Of a stretch of 60,358 nucleotides of DNA, positions 15,923 through 25,398 are shown piece after piece (position 1 is the stretch's first letter; each line of letters begins with the position of its first letter). The position numbers were made by a program, and so were the translations under genes. The notes beneath the pieces were generated by a model, which was not told the DNA's origin, ran no database searches, and saw nothing but the letters and a program-made list of their open reading frames with translations. The stretch is from Vagococcus xieshaowenii (lineage in GTDB: Bacteria; Bacillota; Bacilli; Lactobacillales; Vagococcaceae). The stretch is from positions 1-60,358 of the forward strand of contig NZ_CP038867.1 in the NCBI RefSeq assembly GCF_004792515.1, in the 5' to 3' direction.

Positions 15923-18900
15923 ATGAAATCAAAACGATTTGTCTCAGTTGTCATGGTGATGATGTTGTTACTTCAACAAGTAGGTTCAACTGTTTATGCA
16001 GTGACAACCAATGATGGTACACCAGCTGTGGAACAAACCATGGAAACAGAACAAACTGAACGCTCAGATAGCGCGGACACATCAGAAAGTGGGAGTGAAC
16101 AAAACTCTACAGAGAAAGAAGTAGTAAGCTCATCTATTGAAAATACCGAGGAAGAGGCACAAGCTCCACCAGTTGAAAAAGAACAAAATGTTACTAATGT
16201 TATTAACGAAGAAACAGAAGAGACACAAGAATCTACTGATAGTTCGTCTAATGTGGAAACAGATACCAGTAGCACAAACGATAAATCTGCGGAACAGTCG
16301 AAAGAAACTATTGATAGTTCCTCTGTTAAAGAATCAGATGAAACAGTTCCGCAATTATCAGAACAATTAATCTTAGAAAAATTACAAGGAATGCGTTCAA
16401 CGAGTGAACAAGATACATTGAAAGACTACTTCGTTGGTGATAATTTCTTAGGGACAGAAAAACAATTACGTGCGTATGCACAAGCTAGAGGATTAACTCT
16501 TACAGCAAAAAGAATAAATTACACTAACGTGAGAATACTCCCTAAAGTACCAAATGGTCAATATCCAGAAGGAACCAATTTTACTCATGATTACATGTTG
16601 AAATTCACTTTAGATGGCAAAACAGTGTTTTGTATTCAAGAAGCTAGTCCTACCTGGAATGGAGCGACGTACAATGGCGAACAAGCTATTACATCCTTTT
16701 TAACAGATGCGACATTAGTGAAGAAACTAAATTTAATCGCTCATTTTGGGTACTATGCCAATTCTGATAAATCAGATGCGCAGTATGCAGCAACTGAATT
16801 GATGCTTTGGGAAGCATTTGGTGGTTCTACTTTAAAAACTACTATTCCAGATTACTCAACAAGAAAATCAGCGGTTAACTCAAAAGTTTCAAGTTATCAA
16901 AAACCTTCATCATTAAAAGGTTCCACAATTACAGTAAAAGCAGGTCAAACAGTTACAAAGACTGACTCAAACGGAGTGTTGTCTGATTATGAAGTAATCA
17001 CGAATACGGCTAATGTTGGGATAAAAATTAATGGTAATAAATTAGAAATTACTGGTAAAACTAATTCAAATTCAAATGGTGTAGTTTTATTACAGAAGAA
17101 AATGGCAGTTACACCCGAAAATTCTTTGGTCTATCGTAAAGGGGTCATGCAAGCTTTGGGTTATTTAAATGACCCAGATTTGATTAAAGAAACGATAAAC
17201 ATCAAAGTAGAACTAAACGGTACAGTCAAAATTAAAAAAGTTGATGAAAATGGCAAATCTCTTGCAAATGCTAAATTCAAGTACACGTATGGTTCTAAGA
17301 GTGGTCAAGTGACGTCTAATAGTAGTGGTGAAGCGACGTTGTCTAATGTTCCCGCAGGTTCTAAAGTAACCGTGACGGAAATTCAAGCCCCAACAGGATA
17401 TGTGTTAGACAGCACTCCACAAACCGTAACGGTTGAAGCAAGCAAAACCGCTATTTTAACGTTTAAAAACAAACAAATCAAAGGAAACATCAAGTTAGTT
17501 AAAAAAGCTGATGAAAATTGGCAAACAGGCGCTAAAAATGATTTTCTTAAAGGTGCTGAGTTCACGCTTTACAAATCAGACGGAAAAACACAAGTTGCGA
17601 AAGCTACAACGAATGCGAAAGGTGAGATTTCATTTACTAATATTGCATATGGGGATTATGTGTTAAAAGAAACGAAAGTTCCTGCAGGTTACTTACCAGT
17701 TGCAGATATGAAAGTATCTATTAAAACAAATGGTCAAACCATTACGTTAAATGCAACAGATAAAGTCATTAAAGGAAACATCAAGTTAGTTAAAAAAGCC
17801 GATGAAAATTGGCAAACAGGTGCTAAGAATAATTTCTTACAAGGCGCAGAATTTACCCTTTACAAATCAGATGGTAAGACACAAGTAGCGAAGGCTACCA
17901 CAAATGCGAAAGGTGAAATTTCATTTACCAACTTATTATATGGAAACTATGTATTGAAAGAAACGAAGGTTCCAGAAGGCTATTTACCTGTAGCGGATAT
18001 GAATGTCTCAATTAAAGAGAATAGTAAAACGATCGAATTAAGTGCCACTGATAAAGTCGTTAAAGGGAATATTAAATTAGTGAAAAAAGCCGATATTAAT
18101 TGGCAAACAGAAGCGAAAGACAGTTTCTTACAAGGCGCCGAATTTACTCTTTACAAATCAGATGGTAAGACACAAGTAGCGAAAGCCACAACGGATGCTA
18201 AAGGTGAAATCTCATTTACCAATTTATTGTATGGGGATTATGTATTAAAAGAAACAAAAGTCCCAGAAGGTTACTTACCTGTAGCGGATATGAAAGTTTC
18301 TATCAAAGAAAATAATCAAACAATCGAATTAAGTGCGACAGATAAAGTCATGAAAGGCTCTATCAAATTAGTTAAAAAAGCAGATGAAGAGTGGACAACG
18401 GATAATACGAATACCTTCTTAAAAGGTGCAGAATTTACATTATTCAAATCAGATGGTGAAACAGAAGTCGCAAAAGCAACGACGAATGAAAAAGGTGACA
18501 TCATCTTTAATGACGTGCTTTATGGTTCATACATTTTGAAAGAAACGGTTGTTCCAGAGGGTTACTTACCAGTAGAAGATATGAACGTGACCATTAATAA
18601 GGATCAACAGTTAATTGAATTGTTCGCAACGGACAAAGTGATTCGTGAAGACTTAAAATTAACGAAAGTTGATATTGAAAGTGGGAAACCAATCTTAACG
18701 AAAGACGCTCAGTTTGAAATTAAAAACTTACAAACGGGTCAATTAGTGACACATACAACTGAATTAGAAGAAGAAAGCTCGGTTTTCGTAACAAACGAAG
18801 ATGGAGTTATTTTTGTGCCTCAATTGAAGTATGGCTGGTATGAAGTGACTGAGATTTTCGCACCAAACGGTTATATTCAGCTGAAAGAACCCGTTAAATT

Positions 18901-20581
18901 CAAAGTAGACGGGTCAAACAATGGCTTAATTGAGTTAACGATTACGAATAAACCGGCTAAAGGGAAAGTAAACGTTAATAAGATTGGTCAAAAAGAAGTA
19001 GCGGTTGAGTCAGAAGAAACAGAATTTGGTGAGTTATACCGATTCACGTATGATTACCGCGATTTAGCAGATGTTACATATGAGTTATATGCGGCAGAAG
19101 AAATTAAAACGGGTGATGGCGTTGTTCATTACGAAAAGGAACAAATCATTGATGAAGCGACAACTGATGAAAATGGCCGTTTTGAAATCACTGGTCTTTA
19201 CCCTGGTCACTATTACTTGATTGAAAAAGAAGCGCCAAACGGCTATATCAAGGACAAAGAAAAAGTACCGTTTGACATTCGATACGAAGGTCAAGAAGTA
19301 GAATTATCAGAAACAGACGTGGAACACAAAAATATCTGGAATGAGTTCCAAGTATTAATTAACAAAGAAGAGGAAGTAGTGAGTGGTTGGGAAAATAACG
19401 CACCAATTATTGAGACAATCCCTTCTCAAAACAAGGTCTTTGGGTTATTTAAGCGCAACGGCTTTGAATTGAACGGCGAACAAGTCGTACCAGAAAATAG
19501 TTTAGTAGCGATTGTGAAGACGATTCATGGCGTGGCAACATTCCAAGGTCAATTACCAGAAGGTGATGACTACTACGCGAAAGAATTAGATGCAGGGCTT
19601 GACCATGTGTTAGAAGATACGGAATATCCTGTTGATTTAACGCCACAAGATAATCGTGAGGTCGTTCAAGCGAATGTTTATGCAAATCAAACATTTGTTG
19701 GCAATGCAAACTTAAACAGAATGGCACGTCAACCAATCTTAAATAAATTAGCACGCCAAAACGTGAAATTAATCAAAGTGGATAATACGTCTTATGTGAA
19801 TGAGAAAGTATTAGCAGGTGTGGCGTTTGATTTATTGAAAACAGATGGTGAAGAAGAAGTAAAAGTAGCGGAATTTGTAACGGATGAGAACGGTGAAATC
19901 AACCTAGAGAATTTACCTACAGGTCAGTACAAGTTTGTTGAAACACAACCTTTAGAGAATTACTTGCCAAACAGCGAAGATTTGAGCTTCGAAATTCAAC
20001 CTTCAACTGATGGCGAAGTAATCATCATTAAAGCGCACAATGAACGTGTAGAGCCAACACTAGGCACGATGTTAACGGACTTGGACGGTCAAAAGTTAAT
20101 TGATAGCTTAGTGGACAACACTTTCATTGATACCCTAGATTATACAGGAATGTTGCTAGGAAAAGATGAAAAATATGAGATTCATTTTGAATTATGGGAG
20201 CGTTCATCGTTAGGTGCGTCACAAGATAAGTTAGTGGCGAAAACTATCGCAAAAGACGTGGTCTTTGAAACTGAAAATGGCACGTATGATATGCGACTAG
20301 ATGTCCCAGCGGGTACATTAGAGCCAAGTAAGACGTACTATGCGAAAGAATTTGTTTACCGTAAAACGAAAGAGAATCCTACACCAGACAAACCATTTAC
20401 AGAACATGATGATCGTGACTGTAAAGACCAAACGATTGAAACGAAAGCAAAACCGATTGTCCCAGTTAAGTATTTACCACAAACGGGTGAAACGGCGAAA
20501 CTAGGTCTTTCAATTCTAGGGTTATTATTGGTCATTTCAGTTGGTTATGTTTGGGTAACAAAACGTCGTAAAGAGAGTTAA
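15923..20581 (+). CDS. LPXTG surface adhesin with SpaA/Cna-B repeats
   Basis: 1552 residues, cell-wall anchored. In order: signal peptide (~1-27); Ser/Thr/Glu-rich stalk to ~150; a thioester-domain-like region with FCIQEASPTW and ATELMLWEAF (~230-310); a SpaA/Cna-B fold (~435-510); four near-identical ~97-residue SpaA repeats beginning KGNIKLVKKAD (the fourth begins KGSIKLVKKAD; ~512-905); more Cna-B folds with KEAPNGY and ETQPLENY motifs; a VaFE-like domain (~1370-1490); sorting signal LPQTGE, membrane helix and KRR tail. Cna-B domains self-crosslink to form rigid stalks. Its place in the transfer operon suggests a role in cell-cell contact during mating, like PrgB, though the architecture differs. 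Confidence 0.85.
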   Translation: MKSKRFVSVVMVMMLLLQQVGSTVYAVTTNDGTPAVEQTMETEQTERSDSADTSESGSEQNSTEKEVVSSSIENTEEEAQAPPVEKEQNVTNVINEETEETQESTDSSSNVETDTSSTNDKSAEQSKETIDSSSVKESDETVPQLSEQLILEKLQGMRSTSEQDTLKDYFVGDNFLGTEKQLRAYAQARGLTLTAKRINYTNVRILPKVPNGQYPEGTNFTHDYMLKFTLDGKTVFCIQEASPTWNGATYNGEQAITSFLTDATLVKKLNLIAHFGYYANSDKSDAQYAATELMLWEAFGGSTLKTTIPDYSTRKSAVNSKVSSYQKPSSLKGSTITVKAGQTVTKTDSNGVLSDYEVITNTANVGIKINGNKLEITGKTNSNSNGVVLLQKKMAVTPENSLVYRKGVMQALGYLNDPDLIKETINIKVELNGTVKIKKVDENGKSLANAKFKYTYGSKSGQVTSNSSGEATLSNVPAGSKVTVTEIQAPTGYVLDSTPQTVTVEASKTAILTFKNKQIKGNIKLVKKADENWQTGAKNDFLKGAEFTLYKSDGKTQVAKATTNAKGEISFTNIAYGDYVLKETKVPAGYLPVADMKVSIKTNGQTITLNATDKVIKGNIKLVKKADENWQTGAKNNFLQGAEFTLYKSDGKTQVAKATTNAKGEISFTNLLYGNYVLKETKVPEGYLPVADMNVSIKENSKTIELSATDKVVKGNIKLVKKADINWQTEAKDSFLQGAEFTLYKSDGKTQVAKATTDAKGEISFTNLLYGDYVLKETKVPEGYLPVADMKVSIKENNQTIELSATDKVMKGSIKLVKKADEEWTTDNTNTFLKGAEFTLFKSDGETEVAKATTNEKGDIIFNDVLYGSYILKETVVPEGYLPVEDMNVTINKDQQLIELFATDKVIREDLKLTKVDIESGKPILTKDAQFEIKNLQTGQLVTHTTELEEESSVFVTNEDGVIFVPQLKYGWYEVTEIFAPNGYIQLKEPVKFKVDGSNNGLIELTITNKPAKGKVNVNKIGQKEVAVESEETEFGELYRFTYDYRDLADVTYELYAAEEIKTGDGVVHYEKEQIIDEATTDENGRFEITGLYPGHYYLIEKEAPNGYIKDKEKVPFDIRYEGQEVELSETDVEHKNIWNEFQVLINKEEEVVSGWENNAPIIETIPSQNKVFGLFKRNGFELNGEQVVPENSLVAIVKTIHGVATFQGQLPEGDDYYAKELDAGLDHVLEDTEYPVDLTPQDNREVVQANVYANQTFVGNANLNRMARQPILNKLARQNVKLIKVDNTSYVNEKVLAGVAFDLLKTDGEEEVKVAEFVTDENGEINLENLPTGQYKFVETQPLENYLPNSEDLSFEIQPSTDGEVIIIKAHNERVEPTLGTMLTDLDGQKLIDSLVDNTFIDTLDYTGMLLGKDEKYEIHFELWERSSLGASQDKLVAKTIAKDVVFETENGTYDMRLDVPAGTLEPSKTYYAKEFVYRKTKENPTPDKPFTEHDDRDCKDQTIETKAKPIVPVKYLPQTGETAKLGLSILGLLLVISVGYVWVTKRRKES
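17482..18640 (+). repeat. Four tandem ~290-bp coding repeats
   Basis: Units start near 17482, 17774, 18064 and 18352, each coding for one SpaA-type domain. The first three are closely similar at DNA level, the fourth more divergent. Unit number is likely to vary by recombination. Confidence 0.8.
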
Positions 20582-20626
20582 ACACTCTCTTTGCGCTTTA
20601 AATAAGAAATAAGGAGGAAGGAACTA

Positions 20627-20758
20627 ATGGGAATCGGTATCGGTTTAGTGATTGGATTTTTATCAGGTATGGTCATTACGGCACTTTTTGCGAATCCAGC
20701 GAATATGTACGATAAAGGATACGAGGACGCAATGGAAGTTGCTACTTTAAAAAAATAA
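20627..20758 (+). CDS. Small single-pass membrane protein, 43 aa
   Basis: ATG with a strong ribosome site (AAGGAGGAAGGAACTA). It encodes MGIGIGLVIGFLSGMVITAL, a glycine-rich membrane helix, then a polar tail. No family recognised. It lies between the adhesin and the secretion genes. Confidence 0.6.
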   Translation: MGIGIGLVIGFLSGMVITALFANPANMYDKGYEDAMEVATLKK

Positions 20759-20765
20759 AGAACGG

Positions 20766-21401
20766 GTGATTACAATTAAACAGTTAAATTTTTTGATTGT
20801 TTTAACAATGTTTTGTAGTAATATGGCAAAAATTTTTAAATCATTTTTTAAAGCAATGTTAATCGTTGGGATATTAATGCTATTTGGCGGTGTGTTTGAG
20901 CAACCGATGGCGGAATTAATTGCTTTTTATAGAATTATGGCGATTGGTACGTTTGGTGTATATGCCTTGTACCTATTTCTAGTTAACGTCTGTATAGGTA
21001 TTAATAATGGTAACTTGACAATTAAATTAAAAGAATTTATCAATCAACTTTATAGCAAAAGATGGATAGCATTCACTCTATTGATTACATATTTGTTCAT
21101 GTTGTCATTTAAGGAAACGAATGTATTAGATTTAGGTTCTTTGAGAATGGTTTTAGAAGATTCGGTATTCAGACTATGCGTTCGATATGCACTCTTATAT
21201 GGTTGTTTTGAAGTAGTGAAGGCTGGATTAATTAATTTGCTGCGACAGGAAAAATATTTTGATAAGTGGTTTTTAAGAAAAGAAATATACGAGTATGAGT
21301 TGTTAAATACCAATATTTTTAGAACTACAAATTACGAGTTAATAGATCCACTGTCGGTAAGAGGAACTTCATTAGGTGTTGCTAAAGCAAAAGAAGAATA
21401 G
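20766..21401 (+). CDS. Polytopic membrane protein of the transfer operon
   Basis: Up to 211 residues with about four hydrophobic helices (AMLIVGILMLFGGVF, IMAIGTFGVYALYLFLVNV, WIAFTLLITYLFML and a fourth near LCVRYALLYGCFE) and a basic C-terminal tail. The start is uncertain: the frame opens with GTG at 20766 without a clear ribosome site, and in-frame ATG codons occur later. Unknown function; base composition is more AT-rich than the flanking transfer genes. Confidence 0.5.
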   Translation: MITIKQLNFLIVLTMFCSNMAKIFKSFFKAMLIVGILMLFGGVFEQPMAELIAFYRIMAIGTFGVYALYLFLVNVCIGINNGNLTIKLKEFINQLYSKRWIAFTLLITYLFMLSFKETNVLDLGSLRMVLEDSVFRLCVRYALLYGCFEVVKAGLINLLRQEKYFDKWFLRKEIYEYELLNTNIFRTTNYELIDPLSVRGTSLGVAKAKEE

Positions 21402-21461
21402 TGTATTAAAAAGTAAATTTAAATAATTTACTTTTTTTATTATAGAAAGGAGGGAGGTGTT

Positions 21462-21824
21462 TTGAGTAGTGTAGTTGAAACATGTCCAACAAATAGTAAA
21501 AGTCGTAGAGGAAATAGAATAGTAGAAATGATGAGGGTGAATGCAGGAAGTAGCTGGATTAATCATGAACGAAAAGAGCGTGAATTAGTGTTAGATATTT
21601 CGTTATTTCCTTTCGCAAAGTTTAATGAAACGTCTATTTTATTAGACCTTGATCACTTCAGAAAAGGAAAACAAGTGAAATACTTAGGCACACAAGAAGC
21701 TTTAGAGAGAAAAACACATGTGACGCTTATTACGATAGGTCATCAGGTAGGAACGTCACACACCTATCGAATTGTAGGAATTGAGTATGTCAGAAAAAAT
21801 GTGAAGTTATTACTTCAACGATAA
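21462..21824 (+). CDS. Hypothetical transfer-operon protein
   Basis: 120 residues starting with TTG after an extended ribosome site (AAAGGAGGGAGGTG). Soluble, with a beta-rich second half (THVTLITIGHQVGTSHTYRI). No family recognised. It begins the tightly packed secretion gene block; from its position it may be an early assembly or regulatory component. Confidence 0.6.
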   Translation: MSSVVETCPTNSKSRRGNRIVEMMRVNAGSSWINHERKERELVLDISLFPFAKFNETSILLDLDHFRKGKQVKYLGTQEALERKTHVTLITIGHQVGTSHTYRIVGIEYVRKNVKLLLQR

Positions 21825-21845
21825 AAATAGAAAAGAGGAAAAATG

Positions 21846-22022
21846 ATGAGAGTATTAAGCGCTATGTTATTAATTATTTTATTTTTAGGAGCCGTTGCGT
21901 ATATGGGATATTTCTACTTTATTTCACCTAATACGATGGCTTTATTAATTGGAACGATTGTTGTGGCAACAGGGACAATCATTGCTTATTTGAAAAATAG
22001 ACGTCAAAAAACCAACTATTAG
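21846..22022 (+). CDS. Small two-helix membrane protein
   Basis: 58 residues from ATG 21846 (GAGG 7 bases upstream; an adjacent ATG at 21843 is also possible). Two membrane helices (MLLIILFLGAVAYMGYFYF and TMALLIGTIVVATGTIIAYL) and a basic tail, so a small hairpin in the membrane. Typical of the minor membrane subunits in Gram-positive conjugation operons. Confidence 0.6.
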   Translation: MRVLSAMLLIILFLGAVAYMGYFYFISPNTMALLIGTIVVATGTIIAYLKNRRQKTNY

Positions 22023-22035
22023 GAGTGAGTGAATT

Positions 22036-22239
22036 ATGAGTAAAGAATTATTTACCAGTCAATTACCAAAAACTAAAAAAGATAGCATTCGTAAGACGGT
22101 GAAACACTTATTAGAACAAGAAGGGATTAGCTATGATGATTGGGTAAGCGAGCAAGAATTTCAATATATGCTATCTAAATCCGATGTCATTGTAGAAGCG
22201 TTAGCTAAAAAATCAAACCATCAAGGAGGGAACTTTTAA
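22036..22239 (+). CDS. Hypothetical 67-aa soluble protein
   Basis: Charged helical protein (MSKELFTSQLPKTKKDSIRK) with ribosome site TAGGAGTGAG. Its stop overlaps the start of the VirB2-like gene, so the two are coupled. No family recognised. Confidence 0.55.
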   Translation: MSKELFTSQLPKTKKDSIRKTVKHLLEQEGISYDDWVSEQEFQYMLSKSDVIVEALAKKSNHQGGNF

Positions 22240-22562
22240 TGAAAGATATGATTATCCAAGCTAAAACTCACGTATTAATTGGAGCAACTGATCCAGGACA
22301 AATGATGACTAAAATTTTTAACGATATTGAAAAATGGCTACTTGCAGGGATTGTCGGATATGCAGTGGTTCAATTTATTTTAGCGATGTTTGGTTTTATG
22401 TCAAAAGAGCCACAGAAACACTCGCAAGCTAAAGACCATGCGATTCATGCGTGTATCGGTATTGTAGGGGCCTTTGCTGCTACTACTATAATGACTTATC
22501 TAAAGACGCAAGCAACAAGTTGGACTGCTATGCAATCCATTGTTGAAACATTTTTAGCTTAA
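22239..22562 (+). CDS. VirB2/TrbC-like membrane subunit
   Basis: 107 residues with two hydrophobic helices (WLLAGIVGYAVVQFILAMFGF and ACIGIVGAFAATTIMTYL) separated by a short basic loop. Size and topology match the pilin-like or VirB2-like component of conjugation systems. Assignment is from topology and its place ahead of the VirD4/VirB6/VirB3/VirB4 genes; there is no motif that proves it. Confidence 0.5.
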   Translation: MKDMIIQAKTHVLIGATDPGQMMTKIFNDIEKWLLAGIVGYAVVQFILAMFGFMSKEPQKHSQAKDHAIHACIGIVGAFAATTIMTYLKTQATSWTAMQSIVETFLA

Positions 22563-22581
22563 TAAAGAAAGGGGAAATGTA

Positions 22582-23724
22582 ATGGTTTATCTATCTATAA
22601 ATTCAAAACGTTTGCCTTTATTGGAAGGATTGGAAGTGCTAAATCGTGATGATTTAGCACTTCAACAAGCGGGAGAAGAAGAGATTGTCGAGATTGAAGT
22701 GTCATTTCCTGAAAACGACGCGCTGTACTTTAAAGGTGATTTTCCACTGGGAAGTGGTGAATCAGAATCGTTTTTTTCGTGGATAGAGGAAACCTTACTA
22801 AAGCAATATCCCGAAGAAGAAGAGGCAATCTGTGAGTTGGTATTAGCACTTGTCGATGAAAAAGAGAGAGCGTTAGAAGAACTTAATCAAGGAAAAAATC
22901 AACCTGTGGAGGTAGTAGTAGAGACAGTATCATTACCACCGAAAGAAGAACGATTACCGCCTAAAAGTAAGACTGTTAGTGAGTCAACGTCTAGTCCTTC
23001 AAAAAAGAAAAAGAAGAAGCGAGAGAAGAAACAATCATTTAACATAAATAAAATGATGTTAGTGAGTGGTATTAGCGCAATGTTGCTAGTTGGCGGAGGA
23101 ATAACGTATCGTTTACTAACGACTCCTACCTCACAAACTATTGCTGTTCAAGATATGTTTGAGACAGAACTTTCTCAACTTTCGCCAGAAGAAATAGGGA
23201 AAAAATATCCTAACCGAACGGAAGAAATTGTGACTTTTTACGTGGAAAAGGGACAATTTGATGATTTATCAGTATTCAACACACTATTCCCAACACCAGA
23301 TGGAACATTTGACTTAGCTTTCTATCATAAAGAGTGGGAACAAGTGGTTCAAACACCTGTTAATACCCTTAATGAAGATAGAAAAATCATGTTAGCACAT
23401 GCTTATATTCAGTTAGGGCGTCTTGATGAAGCAACCGTTCTAAATGAACAATTACAAAGCGAAAAGTTGGCACTAGAAATGGATAAGAAACGATTAACGG
23501 ATATTGTTGAGGCATTACATCAATCAGATTTAAAGAAAGCCAAACAATTAGGGGAACAGTTAACAACCACTTCTTGCAAAGAAGCGTATCAAGTCTATTA
23601 TGATGATGCAACGTTGATTATCAAGATGATTGATCTCTATAAAAACAAAAAAGATTCTGACAATATGGCGTTGTGGCAACGAAAATTAGAAAAAATAGGA
23701 GACGTGACAAATAATGACATCTAA
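22582..23724 (+). CDS. Bitopic protein resembling EssB/YukC architecture
   Basis: 380 residues: a soluble N-terminal domain (~1-130), a Lys-rich stretch (KKKKKKREKKQ), one membrane helix (MMLVSGISAMLLVGGGITY, ~155-173) and an extracytoplasmic helical domain with TPR-like features (IMLAHAYIQLGRLDEATVL). This layout and the C-terminal pattern recall EssB/YukC of type VII secretion, but here it sits in a conjugation operon. The similarity is by eye only. It overlaps the next gene by 11 bases. Probably a channel scaffold. Confidence 0.5.
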   Translation: MVYLSINSKRLPLLEGLEVLNRDDLALQQAGEEEIVEIEVSFPENDALYFKGDFPLGSGESESFFSWIEETLLKQYPEEEEAICELVLALVDEKERALEELNQGKNQPVEVVVETVSLPPKEERLPPKSKTVSESTSSPSKKKKKKREKKQSFNINKMMLVSGISAMLLVGGGITYRLLTTPTSQTIAVQDMFETELSQLSPEEIGKKYPNRTEEIVTFYVEKGQFDDLSVFNTLFPTPDGTFDLAFYHKEWEQVVQTPVNTLNEDRKIMLAHAYIQLGRLDEATVLNEQLQSEKLALEMDKKRLTDIVEALHQSDLKKAKQLGEQLTTTSCKEAYQVYYDDATLIIKMIDLYKNKKDSDNMALWQRKLEKIGDVTNNDI

Positions 23725-25201
23725 ACAAACATGGTACAAGAAAAAACACTATTGGCTACCGTTACTTTGTGGCGCGGTATTAATGACAGGCGTTTTAGCT
23801 GTTGCGACCAATAAAAGTTCAACCACTAATAAAGTTACCTCTGAAACAACCGAAGAGATTGGAGGAAGTAATAATTGGTCTTCAGAACCTTCTCAAGCTA
23901 ACAAAAAGGAGAAGGATACAACCACAAGTAAAAAAGGAAAAGACGATAAAATTTCAGACGTTTATAATCGATTTGCTATTCATGATGAAGGGGACATTGT
24001 TCCTATTGCCCAATCTTCCTTAGAAAAAACGGAGATTGAAAAAGTGGTTGACGTTATTTATCAGCAAGAGAAAGAAAAGGACAAAGAAAAAGAGAAGCCA
24101 GCTATTGAAAAACCCTCTATCATTTTACCGATTGAACCAAGTGAACCAAGCGAACCAAGCGAACCTGTAGAACCAACAGAACCTACGCAACCACCTGTTA
24201 CGCCTACAGAACCACCAACAGAACCCGTTCTACCTGTAGAACCACCCGTTGAACCGGAAAAACCGGTTGAACCGCCAGTTGAGCCTGAAAAACCTACACC
24301 AGAGGAAGTTGATTACCGAGAGTTAAGTTTGTTGGTAGGGTTTGTTAAACAATTGAATTTAGATGATTACACGCCGAATTCTACACAAGATTTAATCCGC
24401 CAGTTCTCATTGGCACAAAATATGTTAAGTCAACAAATGGGAACACAAGCAAGTGTGAATGAACAGGTTGCTCGTTTACAGTCGGCTATTGAGTCATTAG
24501 TTGAACGTGCTGACTTTAGTCAATTAGAAGCGTTAATCAATGAAGTAAGTGGCATGGATTTATCAGGGTTCACGGATGAATCAGTAGCAAATTTACAAAG
24601 TGTATTAGCAGAAGCACAATCAGTGTTAAGTGACAAAAATAGTAGCCAATCGGTAGTAAGTGCCATGAGAGCAAGATTACAACTAGCTAAGATGACCTTA
24701 AAAGAAAAAGATTATGTAACACCGTTGAAAGAAACCTTGCAAGGAGTTATCAATCAAGCACAAGGGATCAATCGAGACGATTATTTAGAAAGCAGTCTTA
24801 CTAACTTAGATATGGCGATTGCTAAAGCACAAGCCGTAATTAATTTTTCTGATGCGACTGTTGAAGGGGTTCAATCTGAATTGGATAACTTAAACAACGC
24901 GCTAAATTCTTTAGTAGCACGTCCTGATAAATCGGTATTACAAGACACTATCAGTCGAGCGCAGTCTCTTTCCTTAGAAGGTTACACAGAAGAAAGTATT
25001 GCCGTATTCAATCGTTCATTAACGCAGGCGCAAGCAGTACAGTCGCAATGGTTTGTAACACAAGAAGAAGTCGATAATGCGGTTGCTTCATTGGAAGCGG
25101 CTATTCAACAGTTAGTTGTGATTGAGGTTGAACCTCAAGAACCAGAAGAGCCTCAAGAAGCGCCGGAAGAAGTCATCGTTCAAGAGGAAGGTGTAAATTA
25201 A
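23714..25201 (+). CDS. Membrane-anchored Pro-rich protein with FIVAR-like repeats
   Basis: 495 residues: N-terminal membrane anchor (WLPLLCGAVLMTGVLAVAT), a charged spacer, a ~60-residue Pro/Glu/Thr stalk (repeats of EPSEPSEP and PVEPPVEPEKP), then about four ~65-residue three-helix modules of the FIVAR/GA type (such as LEALINEVSGMDLSGFTDES). FIVAR modules bind extracellular matrix or wall material. The Pro-rich stalk would span the wall. No sorting motif. Likely a surface part of the mating channel. Confidence 0.65.
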   Translation: MTSKQTWYKKKHYWLPLLCGAVLMTGVLAVATNKSSTTNKVTSETTEEIGGSNNWSSEPSQANKKEKDTTTSKKGKDDKISDVYNRFAIHDEGDIVPIAQSSLEKTEIEKVVDVIYQQEKEKDKEKEKPAIEKPSIILPIEPSEPSEPSEPVEPTEPTQPPVTPTEPPTEPVLPVEPPVEPEKPVEPPVEPEKPTPEEVDYRELSLLVGFVKQLNLDDYTPNSTQDLIRQFSLAQNMLSQQMGTQASVNEQVARLQSAIESLVERADFSQLEALINEVSGMDLSGFTDESVANLQSVLAEAQSVLSDKNSSQSVVSAMRARLQLAKMTLKEKDYVTPLKETLQGVINQAQGINRDDYLESSLTNLDMAIAKAQAVINFSDATVEGVQSELDNLNNALNSLVARPDKSVLQDTISRAQSLSLEGYTEESIAVFNRSLTQAQAVQSQWFVTQEEVDNAVASLEAAIQQLVVIEVEPQEPEEPQEAPEEVIVQEEGVN

Positions 25202-25398
25202 TGGAAGTTGTCCAATTACTTGAAGTAAATGGCAATCTACTCGTATTCGAAGATAGCCAGTTAAAAACCTATGAGGTGGTTGTTTCAACAGAACTGGCTT
25301 TGTATTACAAAAATCAGTTAGAAGAAGCACATGACGAAGGGGAACCTTATTTAATGACTTACGATAGTTTTCTATCCCTTAAGAATGGAGGGATTTGA
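25201..25398 (+). CDS. Hypothetical 65-aa protein
   Basis: Small acidic soluble protein (MEVVQLLEVNGNLLVFEDSQ). Its start overlaps the stop of the FIVAR protein and its stop overlaps the next start (TGATG), so it is translated in a coupled chain. No family recognised. Confidence 0.6.
   Translation: MEVVQLLEVNGNLLVFEDSQLKTYEVVVSTELALYYKNQLEEAHDEGEPYLMTYDSFLSLKNGGI

Noticed and set aside
17482..18640. Regular repeats that might suggest a CRISPR or other array
   Set aside because: They are ~290-bp in-frame coding repeats of SpaA domains, not short repeats with unique spacers.
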